A stretch of DNA of 33,616 nucleotides from Caryophanales bacterium (GTDB lineage: Bacteria; Bacillota_I; Bacilli_A; RF39; UBA660): NCBI GenBank assembly GCA_016291995.1, contig JAEEZV010000062.1, forward strand, positions 1 to 33,616, given 5' to 3'. The notes under the pieces are model-generated. The model was not told the DNA's origin. It was given only the letters and a program-made list of their open reading frames with translations, and ran no database searches. Position numbers and translations under genes: made by a program. Of this stretch, positions 13,662 to 26,011 are shown one piece after another. Numbering within the stretch: position 1 is the stretch's first letter; every line of letters starts with the position of its first letter.

Positions 13662-16600
13662 CTATCGTGTTTTATACGCATATTGGAAGGCATTATCAGC
13701 TAAACTTAACAACGCCTCTCTAATATCTTCTGCCGTATCAACATTAGGGAATTCTGCAACGATTTCAACTCGCTGCTCTATGCTATCTCCGACATTAGAA
13801 TTAACTCCGAACATTGAAGGCATATTAAGAGCATCTGTATTTTTCATATTATTGATAATTTGACGTACTATATCAACAGCACCTAAAAGATTTTCAGTAT
13901 CTTGAGCATTTAATACAAGCTCTTTTTGATGAAGAAGAGCTAATCTTCCTCCTTCAGTATCTTTACTGCCATCGACTCATGTACCGGTGTAACCACCTGT
14001 AGCGTAACCTCAAACATCACTACCTCAATTGACTAAATCCCCAGTACTAGCATACTCGTTAATATATTGTTGAGTAAGGTTGGCAATTGCTTCGCCATAT
14101 CTAGCAGTAATACGGCTGTGCCTATCTGGATCATTCCCTCAACTACCATATGTTCAAATATTTTGAGCAATACCTCATGCTATTTGTGAATCGGTATATC
14201 CGTTATTGTTGCTGCCGCTTGTTGATTTTGGATTATCATGATAAACACCATCTTTATCAAAATATCCATCGCCTTTTGAGACTTTTTCAATTTGAGTTTT
14301 ATAATTTGCAGCTTCGCGTGTTTTACTGTCTAATTCATTTTGCGCCTGTCGCAAAGAAGAAGCCAATGCGCTAGAAGAACTTTGTAAGCTTTCGATTTGT
14401 TTTTGATATCTTTCTAATGCCAACGTCGCATCATCGATTTCTCCAGTGTCCCCTCTAATAATACGCATAAACTCTTCTGTTGATTCATTTAATGAACTCA
14501 TATCTTTTGTTACGTCATTAATAATTTCATTAATATTTGAAAAACTAGTTTCTGCTGTATCTTCTAAGACACGAAGTTTATCATCAAAAGTTTCTGCCGC
14601 GGTAATTGTTTCATCTTGAGCTTGTTGAACCCTTTCTCGGAATTTATCTGTATCTTCTGTTAAATTATGTAATTCAGCAGAATAGATAACACCAATTTGT
14701 TCAAGTGTATCTGCTCAATTTTCTTGCATAGAATCTGCAATATCTTCAAACATTTGAGAAACATAATCGCTAGTATCTTCCGCAAGATGTTGAACGCCTT
14801 CAATCATACCTTCTTGAGCATCTTTAAGTTCTAAACCGAGATTTACTTGACGTTCGACATATCATTCATTAATTTCATTGAGAGCTTTGTTTAATTTATC
14901 TTGATCATCTTTATATCGTTCATTAGCAAATCGAACTTTATCTTCATATTCTTGCTGTACCTGCCAACGTTCATTTAAAATGTCTGAATAACGTTCTTTA
15001 GACATCTCATAGATTTCGTATTCAGAGTCTGCTAACTCTTCTTGTGCCGATAAAATATCATCTTGATTTGCTCTATAAACATAACGATAATTACCTTGCG
15101 TGTCACGACGTAATTGCATTTGATTTTTATTACGTTGTGCTTCTTCAAGAGCAATTTGTTTTTGTAAAGCTTCAATTTTAGCATTAGCTAAATCAACGTC
15201 AAATTGTGATAAAGCATTAACGTATTCAAGTTCACCTTGGTTGTTAATAATTGCTTTCTTTTGGTCTTCTAATGCTTTAAGAATAGCTTTTGCTCTATCT
15301 GCATACTTTTGATCGGTTGCATCTATAACATCATCTTGAATTTTTTGAATGCGGCCACGAAGTTTTTCAAGCTCCATTCCACGTTCAACATTATCAAGAT
15401 ATTGTTCCGCTTGGTCATTAGCCATTTCTCATTCTTTTTCAAAGAATCCCGCGTCACCAAGAGTGCCACCAAATAATTCGTCCCTAAAATGTTGAATTAC
15501 GGCCTCGGTAGCATCCTCATATTGTTTAGCCATTGCATCCGCGGCTTCTTTGGTTGCATCTGTTAAAGCTTCACCAAATTCACGAGCTTTTTTATCCATT
15601 TCTTCTCAAAGCTCTTTTTGAGTTTCTTTATTATATTTATCGCGTTCTCGTACTCAATAATCATATTGTAGTTTAGCTTCATTAACTTTTTGTAAAGTAC
15701 CTTCAACCTGTGCTTGATTAACTATACCAAACATATCATATGATTCATCCCCATGAATTAATTCAATCATATCTCTTTGGTGCTCTAAGAAGTTAAGTTC
15801 ATATTCTAATTGTTCATTGCGGAATTCCATACGGTCTGCAAGTTCGTCATACGCATCAATAATATCATCAAGAACATCTTCGTATTTACTCTCGACGTCT
15901 TTCATATCTCCAATAATATCATTATAAAGATCTTGTAAATCTTCATAATATTGTTTTTCATTGGAGCCATAAATATTACGACCTTCTTGGCTTAATAATT
16001 TTTCAAGATAGAATTGCCGCATATCTAAAATGGAAGTGCCATTACCAAATTTATTTTGCGCTTGATCGCGCGCATCTGTTCAAAATTGCTTAGAAGCAGC
16101 ATCTGTTGCTCCATCAATCATTGTTTTGAAGAATAGATTTGCATTAGTAGTTGTTGTGCCAAACAATCCTTCAAGAAGATTTAAATCTTCAACTAATGCA
16201 CGGAAAGGAGAATCAGATTCACGATTAGTAAATAATCCTTGTAACCATCCTTTAGACTCATTCAAATCTTTAAGAGTGTCAACCGTTTTAGTAGCAGTTT
16301 GGAAGAGATCAATTGCAATATCTTCCATTTCGTGCTCATTTTCAAGAATCTGTTCTGTATCATCACGAATTTTATCGCAAACTTCTTGATATTCATTTGT
16401 TACATCAAGAATTTTATTCGCATATTCTGCCGCATCTTTTTGAGCCTCTTGGAGTTTCTTATAATGTTCTTGTTGATCCTCATTCATCTCACCGCCAAGA
16501 GAGTTTCAATAATCATCCGCAGCTTTTTGCGCGGCATTTTGTTTTGCTAATGCTTCATTATATTTTTGAATATAATTATCTATTGTACCATCATTATCAG

Positions 16601-19600
16601 CATCAGTTAAACCGTATTTAGCTAAAGATTCTCCTTTAAGATAAATACCATAATCAGGATTATCTTGACCGCTTATAAGTGCTTGTTTCTTAGCTTCAGA
16701 AATTTTATTACGTTCTTTAAGTAAAGCATTTTGTTTTTGAAGATTATTGATCTCTTTTTCTGCGGCTTTGCGATATTTATCTCCATACGCTCGGCCTTTG
16801 GCTTTATCAACTTCTGTATAATTATCTGCTAATTCTTCAAGTTTAGAATTGACTTTATTATAAATATCGTCATTTGATTCAGCACTTTTAGCTTTTTCTA
16901 CGGACTTGGTTTTGGAGCCACCTCCGCCACCTCCACCGCCGCCTCCGCCTTTTCCACCACCAGAAGCGCCGCCACCGTGAGAAGCATTGGCATATTTTGC
17001 ACCACCGCCAGCTCCTTTTTTAGCACTTTTAATTTTTAAGCTACCACCAGAACTTTTTCCTCCTGAACCAGTAACTTTCATTCCAAAAGCACTAAACATT
17101 TTAGAAGCTGTTGTCTGTGCAATCTGAGGAATCATCTGAACACCATAAACAGTACCAGTATAACTTTCCATTTTAACGTCTTTGCCTTCACCAATTGGCA
17201 AAGTACTTGTAAAAGTTCGTGGAACTAATTGTGGCATTAAACTAACATATGTTTGCGGATCTTGTTGTTCAGTTGTTTCTGATTCAACTTCTGCATCAAT
17301 ACCCATAGAAGATAAAGCTGCCTCAGCTTGTTCTGCACTCATGCCTGCTGCATTAATCATATTTTCACAAGCTTCGATAAAACCAGAATCATCTATTGTT
17401 GCACCAATTTCAATATCATTAAAATTGATGGCATCCATTTCTGCTCATAAATTATCTAAAGAAGCTAATGCCGCTGAATCATCAACTGCTATGTTTGTTA
17501 CAATATCTTCAGCTGCTCTTCTTTGAAGTTCATCATACGCATCAATATCACCATTAATTGCGGCTTGTAATAATTCAAGATTTTCAGGATTTGTTGCAAA
17601 AGCATCTGAAACAGATAATCCTTCTCCAACATCTAGTAAATCATTATAAACATTAGACAATTCTTCTGCTGCTTTTGCATGATCCTCAACAGCATCAGAC
17701 TCCAATAATTTTTGTCAATCTTCTAAATTTTCTTGCGCTTTTTCTAAAGATTTATCATATCGAAGAATTTCTTCTGTAACTTCTGCTAGTTCATCTGCGT
17801 CTTCTTCTAAAGCTTCGCTAAAGCCTTCCATTTCTTCAGCGTTTTCACCAATATATTCGGCTAGTTGCTTAAACTGTTCTTTATCAACATCTGCATCTTT
17901 TGGACCCATTGAAGCCGCAGCTTCGCTAGCCTTCATAGCTTCTTCAGTATTAATGGGATTTTCTTTTGCAGCTTCGTTAAATGCTTCTCTAAAATTTTCT
18001 CAAGCATTTTTGCCATTTTCTTCAAAAAATCCCATTGCATTTAAATCAGATTCAGACAACAAAGAAAAATCTAAACCTTCAAAATCACTTGCAGTCATTG
18101 AACGAAGAACGCCACCATTTATTTCGCCTTCTCCAGCAAAAAGATTAGCGCCTTTCTCGCCAATTTTATTTTTAATATCATCATAAGCTTCTTGTACTGG
18201 ACCAACAATACCATCCGCATTATTTCTAATTGCTTCTGCAATGGCTTGACCAATTAAAGCAGTGTCTATGTCAATATTATCTCAATTGACTTTTCCAGAT
18301 TCATCTCCTGAATCACGAGCAGCTGTTGAAGTATAGTATTCTCCATTTTTACCTACCACGTACCCCATTTGTTCAGCATAGGCCGCTCGTTTAGCACTAT
18401 CAGACATATCGCTAACTTGTTTACTGGCTTGTTGATAATATTCATTATTAGTATCATTTAAATAACCAGCAACTTGTTTATCCACAATACCCTGAACGTT
18501 AGCATCCGCATTATCATATTTACCGGTTCCAGTCATGACTTGTGCAGCGTATGCTTGAGTAGCAGATTGAAGTGCAACAGTATTTTGTTGAAGATCTGCA
18601 CCTAATTTATAAATACTGTCTTTATTTGCTGCAAGTTCTGTTGCAACTTCTTCACTTACTCCTAAGTTATCAGCTAAAGTTTTAGTTAATTCTTCAGTTG
18701 ACATTACTTGAGTTTCAACATGTTCTGCCATATACGTAGCAGCTTTTTCAAGCTGAGCGCCAGCTCCACTCTCATCATATCCATTTATTGTTATAGGAGC
18801 ACCGTTAGCGTCAGCTGCTCCTTCGACATATGTAGATGAAGTACTTGCAGTTTTAAGGGCTTTATAATCTCCTTCACGAACAAGATTAACGGCATCTCTT
18901 CTATTTTTAGCAGCTAATTCTTCTTGTTTTGCTGCAACCATCATTGCCGCAGCACTTGCTTGCTGTTGTTCAGCAATCTCTCTTTGAGCTTTTAATCCTT
19001 GTTCATTAAAAATCAAAGCACCAGTATTTTGATCATGCTCAACATATTGAGCTAATTCTGGATATTTGTCAATTAATTCAAGAACACTATTATTGGTTTT
19101 TTGTAATGCTTCATTCCATTCTTGAGTTCCACGAGTTAAACTTTCAAAAGGATTTTCATCTAAACCTTTGAGAGCACTATCAATATCAGTAATTAAAATA
19201 GTAGAACGTTTATACGCTTCATTAGCTTGTTTTACATGCTCTCCTGCTTCAACAACTGCAGTATCAAAACGATGAAAACTTTTATCAGCTTCTCCTACTA
19301 AATGTACTATTAATCCAATAGTACCAGCAACCGCGGCAGCTATAGCAATAAAAGGCGCCGCAGCTGCAATTAATGGCAACACTGTAGCTAATAAACCAGT
19401 ATTAGCAATTGTTAAACCAGTTTTAGCTGCGGTTTCAGCTACAGTAGCTTCTGTTACTCCATAAGTAACAGCAATTTCAGCTGCCTTTTCTCCACTAACA
19501 ACACCTTCTACTGCAGCTTCTGCTAATGCAGCTGCCACATTTCCTAATCTAGCATCAGTGCTTCCAATTTCTGCAATTCTAGCAGCCATTGTAGCAGCTG

Positions 19601-22262
19601 CTTCTTCTTCTGTTGCAACAATTTCTGCTTCTGTTACTACAATGCCCGCAGCTTTAACAGCCGTTGCGATTTGTTGAGCTGCGCTAAACTCTTGTAAAGC
19701 AGTTTTTAAAGTCCCAATTGCGGCGCCTGTTTGTTGGATTGCAGGTAATCCTAAAGCCAAAACCATTGCAAAATCCATTGCACCAGCTTCTAACTTTTCA
19801 AAAGGACTTTTAGTTTCGTCTGAAAGAATACTCATTAAATTAGTTAATGATTGAATTGCAAACAATGCAGATAAAGCTCCGTTTGCAATTCCAGCAAATC
19901 CATTCATTACTTCTTGTAATTTAAGTGAAGCAGAAAATTGAGTAAACTGTCCTTCCAAGTAAGTAACAGATGTTGCCGCATCTACTGAAGCCGCTGAAAA
20001 ATGATACATCTGCTCTGCTGCTTCATTGATATCTCTTGGCAATCTACCCTCTAAAAATCCAACTAATTGAGCCATTGTAATATTAGCATCTTTTAAAGCG
20101 GCATCTATCTGTTTTATAGAGTTTGCTCCTTTTAGCCCATTTAAAGCAGCAGTAATTTTTTTACTTTGTTCTGCAGTAATAATTTCTTCATCAACCATTT
20201 TTCTTAGAGATGCTGTGACTTTATCAATTTCTGCAGATGTAATCTGTAATGGGTTACTTTCTAATTTAGCAATAAATTCAGAAAAAGCTTTGGTAGAACT
20301 GCTTATATAATTAGTTAATTCTTCAAACTCTTTTGAAGTAAAATCAATAGCAACTCCGTCTTTTTCCGCGGCAGCTATATTGTCTAGGAGCAAATTAATA
20401 TTTTTTTCCATTTGAACTCCAGCAGCTGCTGCAGCTACTCTAAGTTGACTTTCAAAACTTATTCGTTTTGATTCAGCTTCAGAAAGAGCATTTTCAGCTT
20501 GAACTCTCTGCATTGTTAGCTCTTGAGCTCTCCGCTGCTGCTCTTCATTCATAATTGGAGCATATCGATTTATTTGAGCAATATCATTAGCAAATTTATT
20601 CATACGAACATCTGCAACATTTAAACCTTCACCTCGAAGTTGTTGCCTTGCTAATTGCTGTTGAGCTTGAAGATTTTCGGTTCCTTGTCTGTCTGCAATT
20701 CTGTTAGTAATAAAATTACTAGCTCCACGAGCAATAGAGTTACCTGCAAGTTTTGTCATTACTGCGGCAATGCCAAGTAAAGCAGTTTCTCCACCACCAG
20801 TTGCTTTAATTAAATCATTAAGAACATCGACTAATCCACTAAGAGCATCAACAACGCCATTAAAACTATCACTATTAAATATATTTAAAAATACTTCTTC
20901 AATTTTAGATTGTAAAGTATTTAATCTACCTTCTAATGATCGTTCATAATCAGATTGCATTGAATCAAGAGTTTCTGTCCCAGTCTGCGCCCGAGAAGCT
21001 CCAAGATATTCTTTATATAAGTCAGAACGATTCATTAAAGCTTCAAAACGAGCGAGTTGGAAACGACCAGCTAATGTTGTAGCCGTCGCAGCTTTTTGAG
21101 TTTGATCTAATGTACCCCAAACATCCATTAAATCTTCTACAATGACACCAACATCTCGCATTTTGCCTGCGTCATCAAGAACTTGAACTCCAACTTTAGA
21201 AAGAGCAGAAGTAATTTGACCTAAATCCACACCATCTTCAAGAGTTTCTCCAAGTTTGACATCAGATAAACGAGAATAAATAGTTTTAAGACCATTACCA
21301 ATATTTTCAGGAGCCTCACGAGTAACAGTTTCAATTGTAGCAATCGTAGCTGCCAATTGATCCATATCTACGCCAACAGTGGTAGCGACAGACGCAGCTT
21401 TTTGAGAAGCCACGGATAATTCTTCTACATCTGCCGCAGATACATTAGCAACTTCCGATCACTTAGAAAGAGCATTTCCAATATCTTCTAATGGAATTTT
21501 ATAAGCATTCATATATGCTGTAATTTCATCAGACGCAGTTTTAGTATCTTGTTGAGAAACATTGCCTAAAACAGTCGAATATTGAGCTAACTGTTGAGAT
21601 TTCTGTAAATCATAACCTTGCTGAATAAATACTTGAGTAGCGTCTGTCATAGCAACAGTAGTGCTACCAAGTTTTTGCGCAACTTCGTTAGCAATTCGCG
21701 CATAAGCATTCATATTTTCTCTAGTTTCTCCAGAAACCATCATAATATTAGTCAAAGATTTATCTAAATCTTGAGTATATTGAGCCGCTTGATGAACTGA
21801 ATTCATCATACCAGCAAAAGCACTAGCAATAACACCCCATCTAAAAGTGTTACCCATAGTATTTATTATTTTATCTGTTGTTTTAGAAATACTACGTAAT
21901 CCAGTATCAATTTTAGATACTTGCCCATAAAAAGAAGTAAAAGCTCTAGTTCCTGCTGCACCTGCATTACTAAAAGACTGATAAATTTGATTCATCGATA
22001 GCCCAGCAGTTTTTAACTCATTCATAAACTTAGTAGTATTAAGCATACCAAGCTTTGGATTAAAAGCATTAGTTAGAGCAGTTTGAACTGTTTTTATATC
22101 GCTAAGAGTTTTATTCAAACTTGTTTGGGGAATAAGTCCCTTAGCACCCATAGTATTAACTTTATTTTGTAATTGTGTAAGTTCAGACTGCAATTTTGCA
22201 ATACCGCTATTATCAAGAGTGGTACGAATATTATACTCTACAGTATTGGAATACTTCGCCAT
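13662..22262 (-). CDS. Tail tape measure protein, ~2866 aa
   Basis: ATG at 22262 (MAKYSNTVEYNIRTTLDNSGIAKLQSEL) with AAGGAGGCAAGAGGAT upstream; ten same-frame ORFs from 22322 down to 13662 join through TGA=Trp; classic TMP content (coiled coils, hydrophobic segment ATVLPLIAAAAPFIAIAAAVAGTIGLIVHLV, C-terminal YATGGYTGTWVDGS...GGRLALLHQKELVLN); true stop TAG at 13664-13662. Confidence 0.92.
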
Positions 22263-22323
22263 ATCCTCTTGCCTCCTTGTATTCATCCAATAAATGGAGA
22301 TAATCTCTAAATAATCTGTCAAA

Positions 22324-22353
22324 ATTATACCAGCTTTAGTATACTTTTGACAA
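22324..22353 (-). promoter_or_regulatory. Sigma70-like promoter driving the tape measure gene
   Basis: Minus strand TTGTCA - 18 nt - TATAAT (-35 at 22353-22348, -10 at 22329-22324). Confidence 0.6.
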
Positions 22354-22369
22354 ACTATTCAAAAGTATA
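22340..22369. repeat. Perfect inverted repeat TATACTTTTGA-(8 nt)-TCAAAAGTATA overlapping the -35 box
   Basis: Arms 22340-22350 and 22359-22369. Confidence 0.8.
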
Positions 22370-22403
22370 AAGCCCTATTTATTATTAAATATTACCCTAA
22401 AAG

Positions 22404-22440
22404 ATAATAAAAAAACGCCCTAGCGGAATTCCGCCAGGGC
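22404..22440 (-). terminator. Intrinsic terminator upstream of the tape measure promoter
   Basis: Minus strand GCCCTGGCGGAATTCCGCTAGGGC followed by GTTTTTTTATT. Confidence 0.85.
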
Positions 22441-22461
22441 ATTTGTTTTAATTATTTATTT

Positions 22462-23001
22462 TTATTGAAATAAAGACTCTGATTCAACTATATCAGAATT
22501 ATTTTTCTCTGCTTTTGGGGCCAGAGCATTTCTTCTCATTCCTCACTCATCAGCTACTTCTAATAAATCTTGAACTCCAGTTTCTTGAGCAGTATTAGTA
22601 AGTAATTTCGCAGCTCCTTGTGTAATATCTCCTGTAAAAGATTGTACCATTTCAAGTACTCCTCGAGCAGAATGAGCATAATCAGAATATTCACTGTACC
22701 AAATTTCAGCTTCTTTAAAAAGAACTTCTAAAGTATCAGCATATTCTTCTCTCATAGTCTTAATAGTATCATCTTCAATTAAATTTTTCCAAGAAGAAAG
22801 CAAATCTTTACTAGTTGCTTCAGAAATTGCTTCACCTCGCTCTGGATAAAGGATAATCGCGGCATAGCAACAAAGAGCACGTTCAAGAATAAATGAATTG
22901 ATAAAACCATTATCATCTGCGGCATCTATTGCCATTGCAATAATATCATAGCGCTCCTGCGCATCAAGCGCTAAAGATTTTTCAACTTCAAAATTAATCA
23001 T
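22462..23001 (-). CDS. Tail assembly chaperone-like protein, 179 aa (positional inference)
   Basis: MINFEVEKSLALDAQERYDII...; lies just upstream of the TMP; ORF 22543-23001 extends through TGA (DEWGMRRNALAPK...) to TAA 22464-22462. Confidence 0.6.
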
Positions 23002-23051
23002 TAAAACTCCTTTTCACTCCATATATTTAGTATTATAACATATTTTTTAAA

Positions 23052-24596
23052 TTATGTCAATAAACTACTTAAACCATATAAATTTAAACTAGTAGATACT
23101 TTTGTACTATATAATAAAGCCATTAATTGAGCTTGAGTCTGTTCTGAACGCATTTGTGCAGCAACGTCTCTATCTCCTTCATCTACAAAATTATTTCTAT
23201 TAATTTGTTGATATCTGTCTCTGTCAAAACCAGGCCCGTCATATGAAATAATAGATACATTCTTACCTGCTTCAACATTTTGACGTATATTATTTAAAAT
23301 TTGAGACATTGTAAATATACGACCATTTAAAGCCATATAATATACTTGATCTGTTGTACCTTCTAAACCAGCTAAAGTGGCTAAAATACCTCTGTATTTT
23401 ACTTGTTCTTGAATTGTTTCTCATGCACCAGCTAAACTATCCACTGTATACAAAGCAGCGCCAACATTCATTAATGTAACTAATTCAGAAGTAGAAAACT
23501 CACATTCTCTCAATAAAAAAGTTAATAAAGGAGTATTTGATTGAGTATGAATATTAAAGGCTTTGCTTCCATCTGTAATATCATTTAATCTATAATCTTT
23601 AACAGAAATTCCTGCTGTTCCAACAACACCATCCTGATTAATCTTAATGTTGATATCTGAAACATTTGTTTTGTTATTTCTAACACTATAAGCTTTGCCG
23701 CTTCCCAATTCTTTTTCTAAACGTTTATACATAGCTGTTAATGTAGGATCTTCACTAAATCTACAATCAAAATTAACTCCAGAGGTGCTATTCCCACTTA
23801 ATTGAGCAAAAAAACGAGTATTTATATGTCCTTTTAAACTTTTAAAAAATTGAGATTCCCCTTTAACAAAAGCTTCATAAAAAGCAACTTCTCCAACCGA
23901 ACCTAAAAAATCATTCATTCATTTTTTTATACGATATGCTACATCTTGTCAAAAATTTTGACTATCCCCTGCTCCTCCAGCATCAATTAATCCTTTAAGA
24001 GCATAAATTTTACCAACAGATGAATTTAATTTACTTGCTTCGACCTTACTACCAATTTCTGTTTTATTTAAGTAAAAGGCTTTGCCAGTATATTTACTGT
24101 CCATCAAAGAAGCATACATTCTTTCTTCTACAGTAGCTTGAGACCCGATCTGCCTCCCTAAAGCTCTATTAGCTATAAAATTTCCTCTAACCTGTCGATA
24201 ATATTCTTCTTTTAATCCAACTCCAAAATATTCATTATCTAAAGTTGATAAAAAATTGTCTAAACGCTGAGAAAACTCTGATGCATCAATAATTTTTGAA
24301 TTTGCTGATTCAAATACCTGTAATGCAGCTTCAAAAGTTGCTGGAAATGCGGCTGCTGTAGCTGTTGGTTCTTCTATTTGTTGATTCATTTGCTTCATTA
24401 AATCTTCATTTTCTAATATGCTTCTTGCTTTTTTTAAATCTCCTCCACCAAAAGCAGCCAATCTCTGTTCATGTTGTTCTACAGCTCTTTGAAGAATGGA
24501 TCCTTTTGTTTTGCTTATTAAAGCATTAATATTTCCTCCCCTTTGAGCAATAAAATCATTTTGAAGTAAAAAGATATAATCATTAACGGCCGGCAT
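23052..24596 (-). CDS. Tail-region protein, ~514 aa, unknown function
   Basis: ATG at 24596 with ACAGGAGGAAAA upstream (MPAVNDYIFLLQNDFIAQRGG...); same-frame ORFs 23949-24635, 23421-23918 and 23052-23336 join through TGA=Trp; TAA 23054-23052. Confidence 0.75.
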
Positions 24597-24617
24597 TTTT
24601 CCTCCTGTTATAATAAA

Positions 24618-24647
24618 AATAAGGGGCGCCCGCAAGCGCCCCTTATT
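24618..24647 (-). terminator. Hairpin/terminator directly after the major tail protein extension
   Basis: AATAAGGGGCGC-TTGCGG-GCGCCCCTTATT followed by TTTATT on the minus strand. Confidence 0.7.
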
Positions 24648-24653
24648 ATTTTT

Positions 24654-24892
24654 TTAATCAGAGACTATTTTATAATAAGTTTTATTTTCAATTACTTCTG
24701 TGTCTTCTGATTGTATATAAGCGTCGTTAACTAATTCGAACCAGCCTTCTTCGCTAGGATTTTCTGTACCTTCTGGAATGACTGCTACATAGTTAACTAC
24801 AGGTTCTGCAGGATTATTGTTATCACTGCCTCCGCCTGGGGGATTTTGTTGATCATCGGAAGAACCGCTATCGGAGTCCTCTGTTATTCCCC
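24654..24892 (-). CDS. Putative -1 frameshift extension of the major tail protein, ~78 aa
   Basis: 0 frame ends CTT TCG GGG GAA TAA; -1 frame from GGA reads GITEDSDSGSSDDQQNPPGGGSDNNNPAEPVVNYVAVIPEGTENPSEEGWFELVNDAYIQSEDTEVIENKTYYKIVSD then TAA at 24656-24654; no ATG in this frame. Confidence 0.75.
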
Positions 24893-26011
24893 CGAAAGCT
24901 GTGTGAAGATAGACTTACCGTAAATGTCGTCGTAGTAATCCTCACTATCCTTATCATCACGATAAGCGTTATGACCAAGGACATTATGATCAGCATAATT
25001 ATGCTTAGCTGCAGTAGGATCAATAATCTGTAAAGCAGCCATTACCTTCTTAGTCTTATTGAACTTAGTATAAGCTGGGAAGGCATCAATAGTGAATGTG
25101 AAAGTGGAAGGATCGCCACTTGCAGCCATTGTAAATGTAAAGTTGGACTGAATTTTGCCACGAGGAATAATAAATTCCGCAGGGAAGTCCTGACCAGTTG
25201 CTTCATCACGGAAAAGTGTTGAAGCTTCAATGTAATAATAACCAGCGAAGCTCTTAGCATCAATCTGAAGTTCTTGAGCGCCAGCGCCATAAACTGCATA
25301 GCAATCAATACGAACAGTTGCACCTGATTTTACCAAATCAGCAATATCGTCTGTGTAAGCACTATTTGAACCCTCAGCATAAACTAACTTAAAGAGAATA
25401 TCTTTATCAGCTGCAGCAGTAATAATACCACGATTACCAAGAGTTACAGCACTTGAAACAGTAGAAGCGCCCGCATCTACGACAAAGATTTCAGCATCTT
25501 TAACAGCACTTAAGAATAATGATTGAGCACCCGCACTATCTAAAATAGTAGCAAAAATAGGAGCTTCTTTTGTAGCAATAAGAGTAGCACCATCACGAAC
25601 GTCATAAGGTAGACGTGCATATAAATCTTGACCGATAGCTTCAACAACTAGGTCATAAGTCTGATGGACATAAATCTTTTGCTTACCATCTGTATTGTCA
25701 TAACCATTAGCTGTTTTCTCTCCAACGCCCTTAACAATACCAGCGCCAGAAAGGACATGGAAACTAACTGGGGACATTAAAGCATCCTCGATTGTGAAGG
25801 TAATAGTCTTTTCACCGTCCCAACCAATTAGACGAGGATTACCTTTGCCACCCTGAGCATATACAGTTGTAGACGCACCCTCAAGAGTACTTGTCTTAGC
25901 GGTATCTAAATATAGAACCGGCTGCATTGCATCAAAGTGTTGGTTCCCAATGTCTACAGCAGCTAGAGGCTTGAAAACAACATCACAAATTTCGCGTACA
26001 CCAAATCGCAT
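24884..26011 (-). CDS. Major tail (tube) protein, 375 aa
   Basis: MRFGVREICDVVFKPLAAVDIGNQHFDAMQPVLYLDTAKTSTLEGASTTVYAQGGKGNPRLIGWDGEKTITFTIEDAL...; SD AAAGGAGG; no TGA codons; position between the neck genes and the TMP. Confidence 0.82.
   Translation of the reverse strand: MRFGVREICDVVFKPLAAVDIGNQHFDAMQPVLYLDTAKTSTLEGASTTVYAQGGKGNPRLIGWDGEKTITFTIEDALMSPVSFHVLSGAGIVKGVGEKTANGYDNTDGKQKIYVHQTYDLVVEAIGQDLYARLPYDVRDGATLIATKEAPIFATILDSAGAQSLFLSAVKDAEIFVVDAGASTVSSAVTLGNRGIITAAADKDILFKLVYAEGSNSAYTDDIADLVKSGATVRIDCYAVYGAGAQELQIDAKSFAGYYYIEASTLFRDEATGQDFPAEFIIPRGKIQSNFTFTMAASGDPSTFTFTIDAFPAYTKFNKTKKVMAALQIIDPTAAKHNYADHNVLGHNAYRDDKDSEDYYDDIYGKSIFTQLSGE

Noticed and set aside
16914-16985. CRISPR-like or tandem repeat array at the ccacctccgcc repeats
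   Set aside because: Coding Gly-rich triplet repeat in frame with the tape measure gene, no spacer structure
22263-22322. Tape measure start at 22322 as in the ORF track
   Set aside because: The -10 box at 22329-22324 puts the likely TSS at or below 22318, and ATG at 22262 has a much better SD
25042-25323. Alternative-frame minus ORFs (2014-2196, 7731-7925, 9312-9545, 25042-25323, 26205-26459, 27693-27965, 30166-30447, 30457-30690, 33010-33252)
   Set aside because: Contained in longer coherent genes in another frame; Leu/Ile-rich shadow ORFs typical of AT-rich sequence
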